Part shown: piece after piece, positions 1 to 7,581 of the stretch
How positions within the stretch are numbered: the first letter of the stretch is position 1
Layout of the letters: each line of letters starts with the position of its first letter
NCBI RefSeq assembly: GCF_900156175.1
Contig: NZ_FTMV01000016.1
Span: forward strand, 1 to 64,000
From: Janthinobacterium sp. TND4EL3
Lineage (GTDB): Bacteria > Pseudomonadota > Gammaproteobacteria > Burkholderiales > Burkholderiaceae_D
Direction of reading: 5' to 3'
DNA: 64,000 nucleotides
The notes under the pieces: model-generated
The model's database searches: none
Told to the model about the DNA's origin: nothing
Seen by the model: the letters and a program-made list of their open reading frames with translations, nothing else
Position numbers and translations under genes: made by a program

Positions 1-318
1 ACTGCCAAGGAAGCGGGCGTGCGCTTCTTCGTCACTATTCTCTTTTCCGCCCTGATGGGGCCGGCCCTGGTCGTGGTCGTGCGCAACTGGATGCCTGGTC
101 TGTTCGACAGCGCGCGCGCCGTCGCCGTGCTGTACGGCAGTGATCCGGCGCTGGGCTTCCTGTTTATCGCCGCGCCGCTGATGGTGGCCGCCGGCTTGCC
201 CGCCTGGTGGGTGCTGGGCGCCACGGTCCGCTGGCTCGACAAGCGCCGCGACAAGGACATCGGCGAGCTGGCGCGCGACGCGGCCGCTGTCGTCCGTGAC
301 GTGCGGGGTGGCTTGTGA
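1..318 (+). CDS. Phage holin-like small membrane protein (5' truncated)
   Basis: The reading frame is open to the first base of the window, so the true start may lie upstream; an internal GTG exists at 19. At least 105 residues are visible. There are two hydrophobic stretches, one near the N-terminus and one mid-protein (FLFIAAPLMVAAGLPAWWVL), followed by a charged tail rich in K, R, D and E. Its stop overlaps the GTG start of the M15 endolysin by 3 bp, and the spanin genes follow, which is the usual order of a phage lysis cassette. The holin role is inferred from size, topology and context; no family signature was recognised. Confidence 0.6.
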   Translation, partial: TAKEAGVRFFVTILFSALMGPALVVVVRNWMPGLFDSARAVAVLYGSDPALGFLFIAAPLMVAAGLPAWWVLGATVRWLDKRRDKDIGELARDAAAVVRDVRGGL

Positions 319-752
319 ACCTGAGCCCCCATTTCAGTCTGGCCGAACTGGTCGCCTCGCAGGTGGCCACCCGTAAGGGCATCGACAACGCGCCGGCGCC
401 CGCCATCGTCGCCAACCTCACGCGCCTGGCCGCGCTGCTGGAGCAGGTGCGCGCGCTGGTGGGCGCGCCCATCACCATTTCCAGCGGCTACCGCTCGCCG
501 GCGCTGAACAAGGCCGTGAGCGGCGCAGCCAGCAGCGCCCACGTGCTGGGCTTGGCCGCCGATATCAGCACGGCCAAGCTGGCGCCGAAGGCCCTTGCCC
601 TGCTGATCCGGCAAAGCGATATCGCCTTCGATCAGCTGATCTACGAGGGCACGTGGGTACACATCGGCCTGTCGGTGGGCACGCCGCGACGCCAGGTGCT
701 GACGGCCAAGTTCGCTGGCGGCGGTGTCAGCTACGTGGCGGGCATCGTATGA
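315..752 (+). CDS. Phage endolysin, M15-type D-Ala-D-Ala carboxypeptidase family
   Basis: A 145-residue zinc peptidase expected to cut peptidoglycan stem peptides at host lysis. The M15 signature is visible: ISSGYRSPALN around residues 55-65, then SAHVLGLAADI (the S-x-H-x-x-G-x-A-x-D metal motif) near residue 75, and the second metal/catalytic histidine in WVHIGL near residue 113. It has no signal peptide, as expected for a holin-dependent endolysin. Translation starts at GTG 315, overlapping the previous stop, and its TGA overlaps the ATG of the Rz gene, so the cassette is translationally coupled. The full domain is intact. Confidence 0.9.
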   Translation: MNLSPHFSLAELVASQVATRKGIDNAPAPAIVANLTRLAALLEQVRALVGAPITISSGYRSPALNKAVSGAASSAHVLGLAADISTAKLAPKALALLIRQSDIAFDQLIYEGTWVHIGLSVGTPRRQVLTAKFAGGGVSYVAGIV

Positions 753-1273
753 GCGCGCTGTTCAAGCTCGCTGACAAGGTGCCGAGCTGGCTGTACGGCG
801 CCGTGCTGCTGTGCGTGCTGGCCGGCGCTGGCATGCTGTACCAGCGCATCCTCGGCAACGCCCATGGTCGGGCGGAAGTGCAGGCGTTGTGGGACGCTGA
901 TAAGCAATTCCGCGCTGCAGCAGAAACAAAGGCGGTGGCGCAGCGCGCCGCCGAGAACCTGGCGCAAGCCAGGCAACAGGCCGCCGTCGCGCTGGCCATC
1001 ACGAAAGCCTACGATGAAGAAATCAACGATGTTCGCGCTCGCCTTGTTGCTGCTGAGCGCATGCGCAAGCCCGCCTTCTGTGCAAGTACAGGACCTGCCG
1101 CCCCGGCCGGTGCCGGTGGCGCCGAAGGAGGCACTGCAGCCAATCCCGCCGGCGGGCTACTTCCTGACGCGGTGGCGCGAAATATTCAAGCCTTGATCCT
1201 GCAGACGGAAGAGGTGGCGGCGACAGGCCGCGCGTGCCAGAGCTTTGTGCGTGAAAATGGCATGGCGCCATAG
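749..1273 (+). CDS. Rz-like i-spanin
   Basis: A 174-residue protein with a single N-terminal transmembrane segment (about residues 10-30, LYGAVLLCVLAGAGMLYQRI) and then an Ala/Gln/Lys/Glu-rich helical periplasmic domain. This is the architecture of phage inner-membrane spanin subunits (Rz), which join the inner and outer membranes in the last step of lysis. The start at 749 overlaps the endolysin stop (ATGA). A lipoprotein ORF (Rz1-like) lies entirely within it in another frame, the classical Rz/Rz1 arrangement. The assignment rests on topology and context, since spanin sequences diverge strongly. Confidence 0.75.
   Translation: MSALFKLADKVPSWLYGAVLLCVLAGAGMLYQRILGNAHGRAEVQALWDADKQFRAAAETKAVAQRAAENLAQARQQAAVALAITKAYDEEINDVRARLVAAERMRKPAFCASTGPAAPAGAGGAEGGTAANPAGGLLPDAVARNIQALILQTEEVAATGRACQSFVRENGMAP
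1014..1196 (+). CDS. Rz1-like o-spanin lipoprotein, nested inside Rz
   Basis: A 60-residue ORF lying wholly inside the Rz gene in a different frame. It begins MKKSTMFALALLLLSACAS, a clear lipoprotein signal with lipobox LSAC and Cys17 as the lipidation site. The mature part is short and proline-rich (PPSVQVQDLPPRPVPV), as in other Rz1 proteins. It would be anchored in the outer membrane and pair with the Rz coiled coil. The start at 1014 was chosen because the upstream part of the open frame is low-complexity shadow sequence. Confidence 0.8.
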   Translation: MKKSTMFALALLLLSACASPPSVQVQDLPPRPVPVAPKEALQPIPPAGYFLTRWREIFKP

Positions 1274-1385
1274 AAGGGATGGCTGATTGTCGCTGCGCTA
1301 ACAGCTACAATCAGCCTGTGCCTGGTGAATAGGCTTGGATTACCTCGTGGGAGGAATTCGACTCTACCACTAGGAGGAACACATT

Positions 1386-2174
1386 TTGGCATTACCTATC
1401 ATTCCCTGGATCGGCGGCAAACGACGCCTGGCCGACCGCATCATCCCGCAATTTCCACTGCACACCTGCTACGTCGAGGTCTTTGCCGGCGGCGCAGCCC
1501 TGTACTTCATGCGGCCGCCGGCCGAGGTCGAGGTGCTGAACGACGTGAACGGCGAGCTGATCAACCTGTATCGCGTCGTCAAGAATCACTTGGAGGAGTT
1601 CGTGCGCCAGTTCAAGTGGGCGCTGTCGAGCCGTGAGGTGTTCAAGTGGCTGCAGGACACGCCGCCGCACACGCTGACAGACCTGCAGCGCGCTGCGCGT
1701 TTCTTCTACCTGCAGCAGCATGCCTTCGGCGGGAAGGTCGACGGGCAGACGTGGGGCACAGCAACCACCGCGCCGCCGCTCAACCTGCTGCGCATCGAGG
1801 AGAACTTGTCTGCCGCGCACCTGCGCCTGTCCGGTGCCTACATCGAGAACCTGGACTGGTACAAGTGCATGGAGCGCTATGACCGGCCGCATACGCTGTT
1901 TTACCTCGACCCGCCGTACTGGGAGACGGCTGGCTATGGCGTGGAATTTGAGTTCGAGCAGTATGAGAAGATGGCCGAGCTGATGGCCAGGCTGAAGGGT
2001 AAGGCTATCCTGAGCCTGAACGATCACCCGGACATCCGGCGCGTGTTTGCGCGCTTCCAGATGGATACCACTGGAATCCACTACAACGTTGGCGGAGGTG
2101 GCAGGGCAGTGGAGCGGAAGGAGTTGATTATTTACAGTTGGGATAGAACGGCTGAGCCGGTTGGGCTATTCTGA
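1386..2174 (+). CDS. DNA adenine methylase, D12 class (Dam-like), prophage-encoded
   Basis: A 262-residue SAM-dependent N6-adenine methyltransferase of the D12 class. Near the N-terminus are PWIGGKRRLADRI and the SAM-binding FAGGAALYF motif; the catalytic motif DPPYWE is at about residues 178-183. The length is typical of the family. The start is TTG at 1386, six bases after a strong AGGAGGAA ribosome site (1372-1379). No partner restriction enzyme is seen, so it is probably a solitary phage methylase that modifies phage or host DNA to evade restriction or alter regulation. The target sequence cannot be told from the protein. Confidence 0.9.
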   Translation: MALPIIPWIGGKRRLADRIIPQFPLHTCYVEVFAGGAALYFMRPPAEVEVLNDVNGELINLYRVVKNHLEEFVRQFKWALSSREVFKWLQDTPPHTLTDLQRAARFFYLQQHAFGGKVDGQTWGTATTAPPLNLLRIEENLSAAHLRLSGAYIENLDWYKCMERYDRPHTLFYLDPPYWETAGYGVEFEFEQYEKMAELMARLKGKAILSLNDHPDIRRVFARFQMDTTGIHYNVGGGGRAVERKELIIYSWDRTAEPVGLF

Positions 2175-2298
2175 GGAGTTTTTCGGGTGGATGCCAGCGC
2201 TTATGGACGGCGAGATCGTCCTGGCGCTGGCGCGGGAGTGGCCTCGGAGCCGGAAGTACGAGAGCGAACTGACGGCAGCAATGGAAGGTTGTATGTAG
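2161..2298 (+). CDS. Small phage ORF, unknown
   Basis: A short frame of 45 residues from TTG 2161, or 35 residues from ATG 2191. It overlaps the end of the methylase and stops just before the terminator at 2303. The translation (GYSEEFFGWMPALMDGEIVL, then a charged helix ending EGCM) has normal composition for a protein. A GAGGAG at 2173-2178 could serve the ATG at 2191. No function is recognised; it may be spurious. Confidence 0.35.
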   Translation: MGYSEEFFGWMPALMDGEIVLALAREWPRSRKYESELTAAMEGCM

Positions 2299-2302
2299 GA
2301 AC

Positions 2303-2332
2303 GAAAAAAAACCCGCATGGGCGGGTTTTTTA
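2303..2332 (+). terminator. Bidirectional intrinsic terminator
   Basis: ACCCGC-ATGG-GCGGGT hairpin with an A-run on its left and a T-run on its right, so it can stop transcription from both sides. It separates the plus-strand lysis/methylase genes from the converging minus-strand gene. Confidence 0.85.
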
Positions 2333-2345
2333 GAGTCATTAGAAA

Positions 2346-3113
2346 TTACGCTGGTTGCTTGTCCCAGCCAAACATCTTGCCTAAAGCTCTTTGAAAATTC
2401 TTCTTGCTGTCTTCTGACCAGTCATTATGCATGCCGTCGCAAGGTGCGTTTGCGGAAAGTGCACCTGATGCCACCAAGTTACCGACATGTTCGCGGGCAA
2501 GTTGCTCTTCATTTGCAGCGTCACCTGCTGCCTTCGGAAATGGAAGATCCGGAGTACCCATTGGGGTTGTACGAATTTTCATAGCAATACCTCTCTTCAT
2601 AATATTGGCACCGATAGTCTCAATAGTGAGATGTGCTTCTGCTAAATAGTCAGATACGTTTGTATCTGCTGTTGAAAAATTTACATATTTGACTTCGCCG
2701 CCGCTACAAGGGTCGACTAGCTTTGCGCTCTCCACGGCGCGCATCGAACACTTGTTCGATGTCCAGCAACCGTAGGCAGGGCGCGCGCCAGAGCCAGCAC
2801 ATAAGACGTTGTTAGTGTCGATGTCTTGCTCTTCCTTGACTTCGACCACTCCGGTTGCTTCATCTACCATGCATACCGACATCCCTTTGACGTCTGGCTG
2901 CGCAGAGAAATCAGTAGGATTGGAACGAATCCAATTTTTGTATTCTTGGATTTTTTTTCCATAGCCGGCGAACATAAGTGCCATCCCGTTCATGCGGACA
3001 ATCTTGCTATAGCCTGTGTCGTCAAGATAAAACAACCATGAGCCGTATTCAATCGACCACCGGGAGTCGGTTGCCATCACAAGGGAGTTGCCATCAAATA
3101 TGTTAGTTGTCAT
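2346..3113 (-). CDS. Proteasome/HslV-like Ntn-hydrolase domain protein (prophage cargo)
   Basis: 255 residues. After the initiator Met the protein reads TTNIFDGNSLVMATDSRWS, then DDTGYSKIVRMNGMALMFAG. This resembles the N-terminus of HslV and proteasome beta subunits: a nucleophilic Thr1, an Asp about 15-17 residues on in a (A/G)xD turn, and a Lys followed by a strand and a (F)AG segment. Here the matching residues would be Thr2, Asp16 and Lys37 in precursor numbering. The C-terminal half, with several Cys and Trp, is not recognised. It lies between the lysis genes and attR on the opposite strand and has lower GC than its neighbours, as expected for phage moron genes. The fold is inferred; the substrate is unknown and no HslU-like ATPase is nearby. 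Confidence 0.5.
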   Translation of the reverse strand: MTTNIFDGNSLVMATDSRWSIEYGSWLFYLDDTGYSKIVRMNGMALMFAGYGKKIQEYKNWIRSNPTDFSAQPDVKGMSVCMVDEATGVVEVKEEQDIDTNNVLCAGSGARPAYGCWTSNKCSMRAVESAKLVDPCSGGEVKYVNFSTADTNVSDYLAEAHLTIETIGANIMKRGIAMKIRTTPMGTPDLPFPKAAGDAANEEQLAREHVGNLVASGALSANAPCDGMHNDWSEDSKKNFQRALGKMFGWDKQPA

Positions 3114-3470
3114 CGTATTGTTATTTTAGTTCTCGTGTAGCACGATTCACCATGACGATGTTGTCTGTAAAAGCACAAAAAAGCCTGCTAGTATAACGCG
3201 CTTCGCGCTAATTGTCTTGGCCACAAAAAAACGCCCAATGTGGACGTGTTCTCGCTTGACAGAATAGTACATTACCTTTTCACCAACTGCCAAGATATTT
3301 CGCAAGGGAAAGTGTATTGCTATTCTGCGAAGTTTTTTAATTGCCCCTGTCTATGACTGCACTCCGCCGTAACACATTAACGCAGCCGCAGCCGTAAATT
3401 TATGAGTCCGTGAGTGCCTGCGCAGGGCGGGCTCTTTTAGTTACAAATTTCACCTTCTGGTTTCCCTTGC
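3114..3470. other. AT-rich intergenic stretch of the prophage
   Basis: No credible gene. It contains a short GCGC-TTC-GCGC hairpin near 3201-3211 and several A/T runs. It probably holds the promoter of the minus-strand Ntn-hydrolase-like gene and separates it from the divergent LexA-controlled unit. Confidence 0.5.
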
Positions 3471-3500
3471 TTGGCAATAAACTGTGTTTTTGCACAGTAT
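3471..3500 (+). promoter_or_regulatory. Sigma70-type promoter overlapped by a LexA (SOS) box
   Basis: ACTGT-GTTTTTGC-ACAGT at 3481-3498 is a perfect 5-bp inverted repeat that matches the CTGT-N8-ACAG consensus of proteobacterial LexA. TTGGCA at 3471-3476 is a plausible -35, and CAGTAT at 3495-3500 lies 18 bp downstream as a -10, so the box would sit on the promoter and repress it. The gene it faces starts at 3512 or 3590. It suggests SOS induction together with the prophage. Confidence 0.75.
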
Positions 3501-3589
3501 ATTTGAGATGAATGATGAAGGTTTGGGCATCAAGGCGTCGAGAGGATGGGGCGGTGCTGGCAGCCCCTGCACCGGTAGTGGAGGGCGCC

Positions 3590-4189
3590 ATGCTGCTCGA
3601 ATTGTTGGTGGTCGACGTAACGCTGGAGGGGAATCGACGCCCTTCAAAAGTGGCACGCCTGCAGACGATAGGCGCGCCGCGTATTCTGGCGCAGCTGGCC
3701 AAGCCCAAACTGGTGCGGGTTCAAGGATGGAATATGGTGCTCAGCGGCATTGAGGCAACGAGAGATGAGTCCGGCCGCACCCGCGAGGTCGCCCAGACCT
3801 GGGTATGCAAACTTTTCGTATCGGAAAACGCTATCGGATTCCGCGTCAGGAAGCTGTATAGATCTGGAGTGGCGCTACCGAAAAAACTTGCGCGTGAGAG
3901 CGGTGGCTTGCGCGGGTTGCTGGCGGTGGCTGATAATTACTCAAATGTTCTTCAGCGCCAGACCACGTGCGCTGAGCTGAGCAGCCATCAGATTGCGACA
4001 TTTCCGGATGGCCGCCTGATCGACTGTTATATCGAGTGGATGTCGGAAGAGTCGCTCGAACTGGGCGGCCTGCAGTTGCGCTCGAATTCCGAGAGCCGTC
4101 CGGAGCAGCTGGAGCGCGGCGGGTGGCTGGTCAGCATCGACATGAAAGAACGCGAGTTGACGAAGAGCGAGGCGCGCATGCTGCGATAA
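3590..4189 (+). CDS. Unknown prophage cargo protein under LexA control
   Basis: 199 residues from ATG 3590, which follows a good GGAGGG site; the frame is open back to ATG 3512 (225 residues), only about 10 bp from the putative -10. The protein is soluble and mixed alpha/beta, with LLVVDVTLEG near the start, KLVRVQGWNMVLSG, a basic middle, and SGGLRGLLAVADNYSNVL. No family was recognised. It sits directly behind the LexA box and ahead of the small minus-strand lipoprotein near attR, so a DNA-damage-induced accessory or lysogenic-conversion role is an inference from position only. Confidence 0.6.
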   Translation: MLLELLVVDVTLEGNRRPSKVARLQTIGAPRILAQLAKPKLVRVQGWNMVLSGIEATRDESGRTREVAQTWVCKLFVSENAIGFRVRKLYRSGVALPKKLARESGGLRGLLAVADNYSNVLQRQTTCAELSSHQIATFPDGRLIDCYIEWMSEESLELGGLQLRSNSESRPEQLERGGWLVSIDMKERELTKSEARMLR

Positions 4190-4191
4190 AG

Positions 4192-4491
4192 TTACTTCAG
4201 CACGTCTTTTAGGCCTATCCCACCTTTCATGCAATGATTGCCCGATGACGCCCAGCCGGCCACACGTTGCTCCTGGTCGACCAGCACGATGACTTGGCAG
4301 CCGGCCGCCGCGCTGCCATAGTTCAGCTGCAGGTATTCGCCCTGGTGCTGGTAGGTGGTCGGCGTACCGTAGCGGGCGGCGAGGGCGAAGCTGTTCATGC
4401 CCAGCACTTGGTTGTGATTGAACGGTCTGTTTGGGCCTGAGCCGCATCCAGTTGTGAGGCACAGTGTGATGTACACTACAAAATTACGCAT
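4192..4491 (-). CDS. Small lipoprotein, unknown
   Basis: 99 residues starting MRNFVVYITLCLTTGCGSG, a lipoprotein signal with Cys16 in the LTTGC lipobox. The mature part contains FALAARYGTPTTYQHQGEYL and LNYGSAAAGCQVIV..GNHC, reminiscent of the short beta proteins (SmpA/OmlA-like) that sit on the outer membrane, with two further cysteines. The start at 4491 was preferred over an upstream frame extension because it places the signal peptide at the N-terminus. It converges on the preceding unknown gene with a 2-bp gap. It is probably a phage moron gene expressed by the lysogen. Confidence 0.65.
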   Translation of the reverse strand: MRNFVVYITLCLTTGCGSGPNRPFNHNQVLGMNSFALAARYGTPTTYQHQGEYLQLNYGSAAAGCQVIVLVDQEQRVAGWASSGNHCMKGGIGLKDVLK

Positions 4492-4741
4492 TCCACGCCC
4501 CTTTAATGGGTCTTCACCCATGTAACGATAGCGCCCTCAAGGATTTACGTTGCTGATATCACACAGACCTAAGGTTCTTTCATAACTCCGGAACCGAATC
4601 GGCTCCAGTTCTAGTTGCCAGCTCTAGATTCTTTTCGATGAGATTCAGTCTTCAGTTCTTTGCATTGGATAAAAACTCGCGTTTTTTTCTGCCATATTTT
4701 TGCCATTTTAGTTATTAAGTTGTTGATTTTTAAAAATAATT

Positions 4742-4761
4742 GATTCCGGCTCCGGGCACCA
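4742..4761 (+). other. attR-like site: 3' end of a tRNA gene
   Basis: The bases gattccggctccgggcacca read as a tRNA 3' end: end of the T loop, T-stem 3' strand CCGGC, acceptor 3' strand TCCGGGC, discriminator A and CCA. The matching 5' acceptor would be GCCCGGA, as in tRNA-Phe of many proteobacteria. The upstream sequence is AT-rich and is not the rest of a tRNA, so this is a detached 3' fragment, the usual product of phage integration into a tRNA gene. The intact tRNA and the integrase should lie left of the window. Confidence 0.7.
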
Positions 4762-4795
4762 AGAACTCAGCCGTAAAAATCCAAGAACGTCCAAA

Positions 4796-4828
4796 AACCC
4801 GCCTTCGTCATAGGAGAGCGGGTTTTTT
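4796..4828 (+). terminator. Intrinsic terminator downstream of the attR-like site
   Basis: AACCCGC stem (4796-4802) pairs with GCGGGTT (4818-4824) over a 15-nt loop and is followed by a T-run. It is probably the original terminator of the tRNA gene used as the attachment site. Confidence 0.75.
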
Positions 4829-5136
4829 GTTGTCCATGTTTGTCCATCGGCGTACATTCAAAGCCATGAATTTTGTTGGTATTTTTTTGCTGGATTGAGG
4901 ATTTTCTCTAAAAAATACCATCAGCGAGTGCGTCACGCCATTGTCCGATCTGCTTATCCGCCATGCCCTCTGCCAAGGTATGCCCGGTAGCGACAAGTCT
5001 CCCGGCCTGTACGTCAGGCTGGTTTGCTCGGGCGCAAGACTGGCGGGAGAGGATGAGCGGTTTTTTGCGGAGGCGCAAGAGAGCGTGGTCTGTTTTGCGC
5101 TCATGCCGTGATGCGTGCCCGCATGCCCGAAGCGGA

Positions 5137-6867
5137 TCAGAATTCTTCCCAATCGCCTGCCGTCACGGCTTCCGCCTGCACTGCGCGCTGTTTCACCGGG
5201 GCTGCCGGGCGCTTGGCGGGCTTGCTGGCCGGCGCGGGTACCAGGCGCAGCGGCTTGGCGCTGGCGCGTGTCGCGGTGGGTGCGGGCGCGGGCGCTGCCA
5301 CCTGGCTGTCGTGTGTCTTGAAGATGCTCACGGTTTGCACCAGGTGGCTGGCCTGGTCGCGCAGCGATTCGGCCGCCGCCGCCGCCTCTTCCACCAGCGA
5401 CGCGTTTTGTTGCGTGACACTATCCATTTGCGCCACCGCCTGATTGATCTGCTCGATGCCGCTGGACTGTTCCTGGCTGGCCACCGTGATTTCCGCGATG
5501 ATGTTGCTGACGCGGGCGACACTGGCGACCACCTCGGACATCGTCGTTCCCGCCTGCGCCGCCAGCCTGGCGCCGGCATCGACGCGGCTGACGGAATCGT
5601 CGATCAGCGTCTTGATTTCCTTGGCCGCGCTGGCGCTGCGCTGCGCCAGGCCGCGCACTTCGGTGGCCACGACGGCGAAGCCGCGGCCCTGTTCGCCGGC
5701 ACGCGCCGCTTCCACGGCAGCATTCAGCGCCAGGATGTTGGTCTGGAAGGCGATGCCGTCGATGACGCTGATGATGTCGACGATCTTGCGCGACGATTCG
5801 CTGATCAGGTCCATGGTGCCCATCACTTGCCCCACCACGGCGCCGCCCTTGCTGGCGACGTCCGATGCCGTGCTGGCCAGCACATTGGCTTCGCGGGCGT
5901 TTTCCGCATTCTTGCGCACGGTGCTGGTGATTTCTTCCATCGAGGAAGCGGTTTCTTCCAGCGAACTGGCTTGCTGTTCCGTGCGCAGCGACAGATCGTT
6001 ATTGCCGGTGGAAATTTCCTCGGCGGCCAGGGAGACCGTGTCGGAATCCTGGCGCACGGAAGACACTACCGAGGTCAGCGACACTTGCATGCGCTGCAGG
6101 GCGGACAGCACGCTGGCCGTATCGTTAGGCGCGACGTTCAGTTTGCCCGTCAGGTCGCCGCCGGCGAGCAGGCTGACGGCGTTGCACAACTGGCGCGGTT
6201 CGGCGCCCAGCGCCTTGAGCAAGCTGCGTGTGATGAGCCAGCCTGCCAGCGACGCCAGCACGATGGACAGCAGGCTGGCGCCGATGAGGATATTTCTGTT
6301 GAGAATGTACTGCTCGTTGTCTTCCTGCAGGATGACGGCGGAGCGCTGCTCCGTCAGGACAAAATACTCATCGCTGGCGGCCACGAGGGCGGCCAGCAGC
6401 GGACGGCATTCCTCGTTCATCTTGACGATGGCTTGCTCGTTCTTCTTCTGCAAGGCCAGGTCGACGATGGCCAATGCCACGGGGGAATAGCGTTTTTCGA
6501 TGCTGTCGATCTTGTTGATGACGCCGCGCACCTGGTCCGATACGTCCGGGTCCTGCGCCAGTTGCAGCAGTTGCTGCATGTTCTTGACGACATCGGCCTG
6601 CGCCTGCAAGACATGCTTGCGTTCGATTTCCATGTCCTCCGGCCTGGAGACGAGCACCAGGTTCCTGGCCGCCACGGCGCGCATGTCGATCGCATCACGC
6701 ACGCGGTGCGCCATATTGGCGCGGGCGGTGATGCCGTTGACATACCTGTCAAAACTGGTATTGAAGTTGGACAGACTCCGCACTGACAGGATCGACATGC
6801 CGATGAGGAAAAAGACCAGCAGGCCGAAAGCCAGGGTCAGCTGGGCGCGAACAGTTAATTTATCCAT
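5137..6867 (-). CDS. Methyl-accepting chemotaxis protein with CheR/CheB docking pentapeptide
   Basis: 576-residue transmembrane chemoreceptor. TM1 is at about residues 9-30, followed by a four-helix-bundle-type periplasmic sensor of about 155 residues, TM2 at about 188-210, HAMP, and the cytoplasmic signalling hairpin with the conserved tip [20 protein letters not shown]. It ends in DWEEF, which matches the WExF-type pentapeptide that tethers CheR and CheB in high-abundance receptors. The linker before it is Pro/Ala/Lys-rich, as in such tails. The start at 6867 follows GGGAGAGG. It senses an unknown small ligand and signals through CheA/CheW encoded elsewhere. Confidence 0.92.
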   Translation of the reverse strand: MDKLTVRAQLTLAFGLLVFFLIGMSILSVRSLSNFNTSFDRYVNGITARANMAHRVRDAIDMRAVAARNLVLVSRPEDMEIERKHVLQAQADVVKNMQQLLQLAQDPDVSDQVRGVINKIDSIEKRYSPVALAIVDLALQKKNEQAIVKMNEECRPLLAALVAASDEYFVLTEQRSAVILQEDNEQYILNRNILIGASLLSIVLASLAGWLITRSLLKALGAEPRQLCNAVSLLAGGDLTGKLNVAPNDTASVLSALQRMQVSLTSVVSSVRQDSDTVSLAAEEISTGNNDLSLRTEQQASSLEETASSMEEITSTVRKNAENAREANVLASTASDVASKGGAVVGQVMGTMDLISESSRKIVDIISVIDGIAFQTNILALNAAVEAARAGEQGRGFAVVATEVRGLAQRSASAAKEIKTLIDDSVSRVDAGARLAAQAGTTMSEVVASVARVSNIIAEITVASQEQSSGIEQINQAVAQMDSVTQQNASLVEEAAAAAESLRDQASHLVQTVSIFKTHDSQVAAPAPAPTATRASAKPLRLVPAPASKPAKRPAAPVKQRAVQAEAVTAGDWEEF

Positions 6868-7197
6868 GATGCCTCTCCCAAATACGTGATAAAGATTAGA
6901 AAGTGTGCTTGCGCGGGGCGGGTGGCCGGATGTTGCCTGGCAACGGGACATGCCCTACGCAGTGCTTCTCTATCCTGAACACGGATTCGTGGTGCAAGGA
7001 TCGTGCTATCTAAAAACCGATTCCATTAATTAATTTATTTATTTATTTGTTTTATTTGTTAAAATCATTGTTGCACAAAAAATTCGGTAAATCAATGAAT
7101 TCTTGGGTGCCAAAAAACAACGTCATGCCATGGACAGTTTGTGCGGCCGCCGGCCGATGCGCGCCGCCCGGGCCGCTGGCGTGGGCGCGGCAGGGCG
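6868..7197. other. Intergenic region with an (ATTT)n tract
   Basis: No convincing gene. It carries the promoter region of the minus-strand chemoreceptor. An AT-rich block at about 7022-7075 includes four tandem ATTT units near 7032-7048 and then more T-rich sequence, in strong contrast with the GC-rich surroundings. Confidence 0.5.
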
Positions 7198-7581
7198 TCA
7201 GACGCCTACCGGCGTGCCTTGGTGAAATGCCATTTGCCAGCGGCCATCGCGCCACTTCCACAGCGAGCTGCGCAAACTGGCGCTGGCGGGCAGGGCGCCG
7301 CTTGCGTGACGCAGCGAGCGGTAGGTAACGAATGCAACATCGCAGGCGAGCCAGCGGGCCTGGAAATCGCTGATGCTGCGCGGGCAGAATTGCTCTGCCG
7401 GCAGGTCCGCCAGCGTGGCCGCGCGCGTCCAGATATTGCCGGAGCTGCCGAATTCGATGAACTCATCGGCCAGCAGCGCCGCCAGCCTGGCGCCGTCGGC
7501 GCGCACCGCCTGGCTCTGCAGCGCCGCTTCCAGCGCCTGCAGCTGCGCCGCCAAATCCGTCGCGTCCGGCGCCGCCGGCAT
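7198..7581 (-). CDS. NTF2-like / DUF4440 family protein
   Basis: 127 residues with the SnoaL/NTF2-like pattern: an N-terminal helix (LQALEAALQSQAVRADGARLAALLADEFIEFGSSG), the strand pair SDFQARWLACDVAFVTYRSL, and a terminal LWKWRDGRWQMAFHQGTPV. DUF4440 proteins form a cone-shaped fold that binds small molecules or acts as an isomerase-like domain; the function here is unknown. The ATG overlaps the TGA of the 70-residue gene upstream by one base (TGATG), so the two are co-translated. Confidence 0.75.
   Translation of the reverse strand: MPAAPDATDLAAQLQALEAALQSQAVRADGARLAALLADEFIEFGSSGNIWTRAATLADLPAEQFCPRSISDFQARWLACDVAFVTYRSLRHASGALPASASLRSSLWKWRDGRWQMAFHQGTPVGV

Larger units (their letters stand above)
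4492..5136. other. Prophage/chromosome junction region without genes
   Basis: The left part (to about 4741) is AT-rich phage DNA. The attR-like tRNA 3' end lies at 4742-4761 and an intrinsic terminator at 4796-4828, after which the sequence returns to chromosomal composition. No ORF here looks coding. Confidence 0.6.

Noticed and set aside
1-4761. Whole prophage boundaries
   Set aside because: Only the right end can be placed; structural, integrase and left att sequences lie outside the window.
4963-6786. 607-codon + frame over the chemoreceptor
   Set aside because: Low-complexity antisense; the minus-strand receptor is clearly real.
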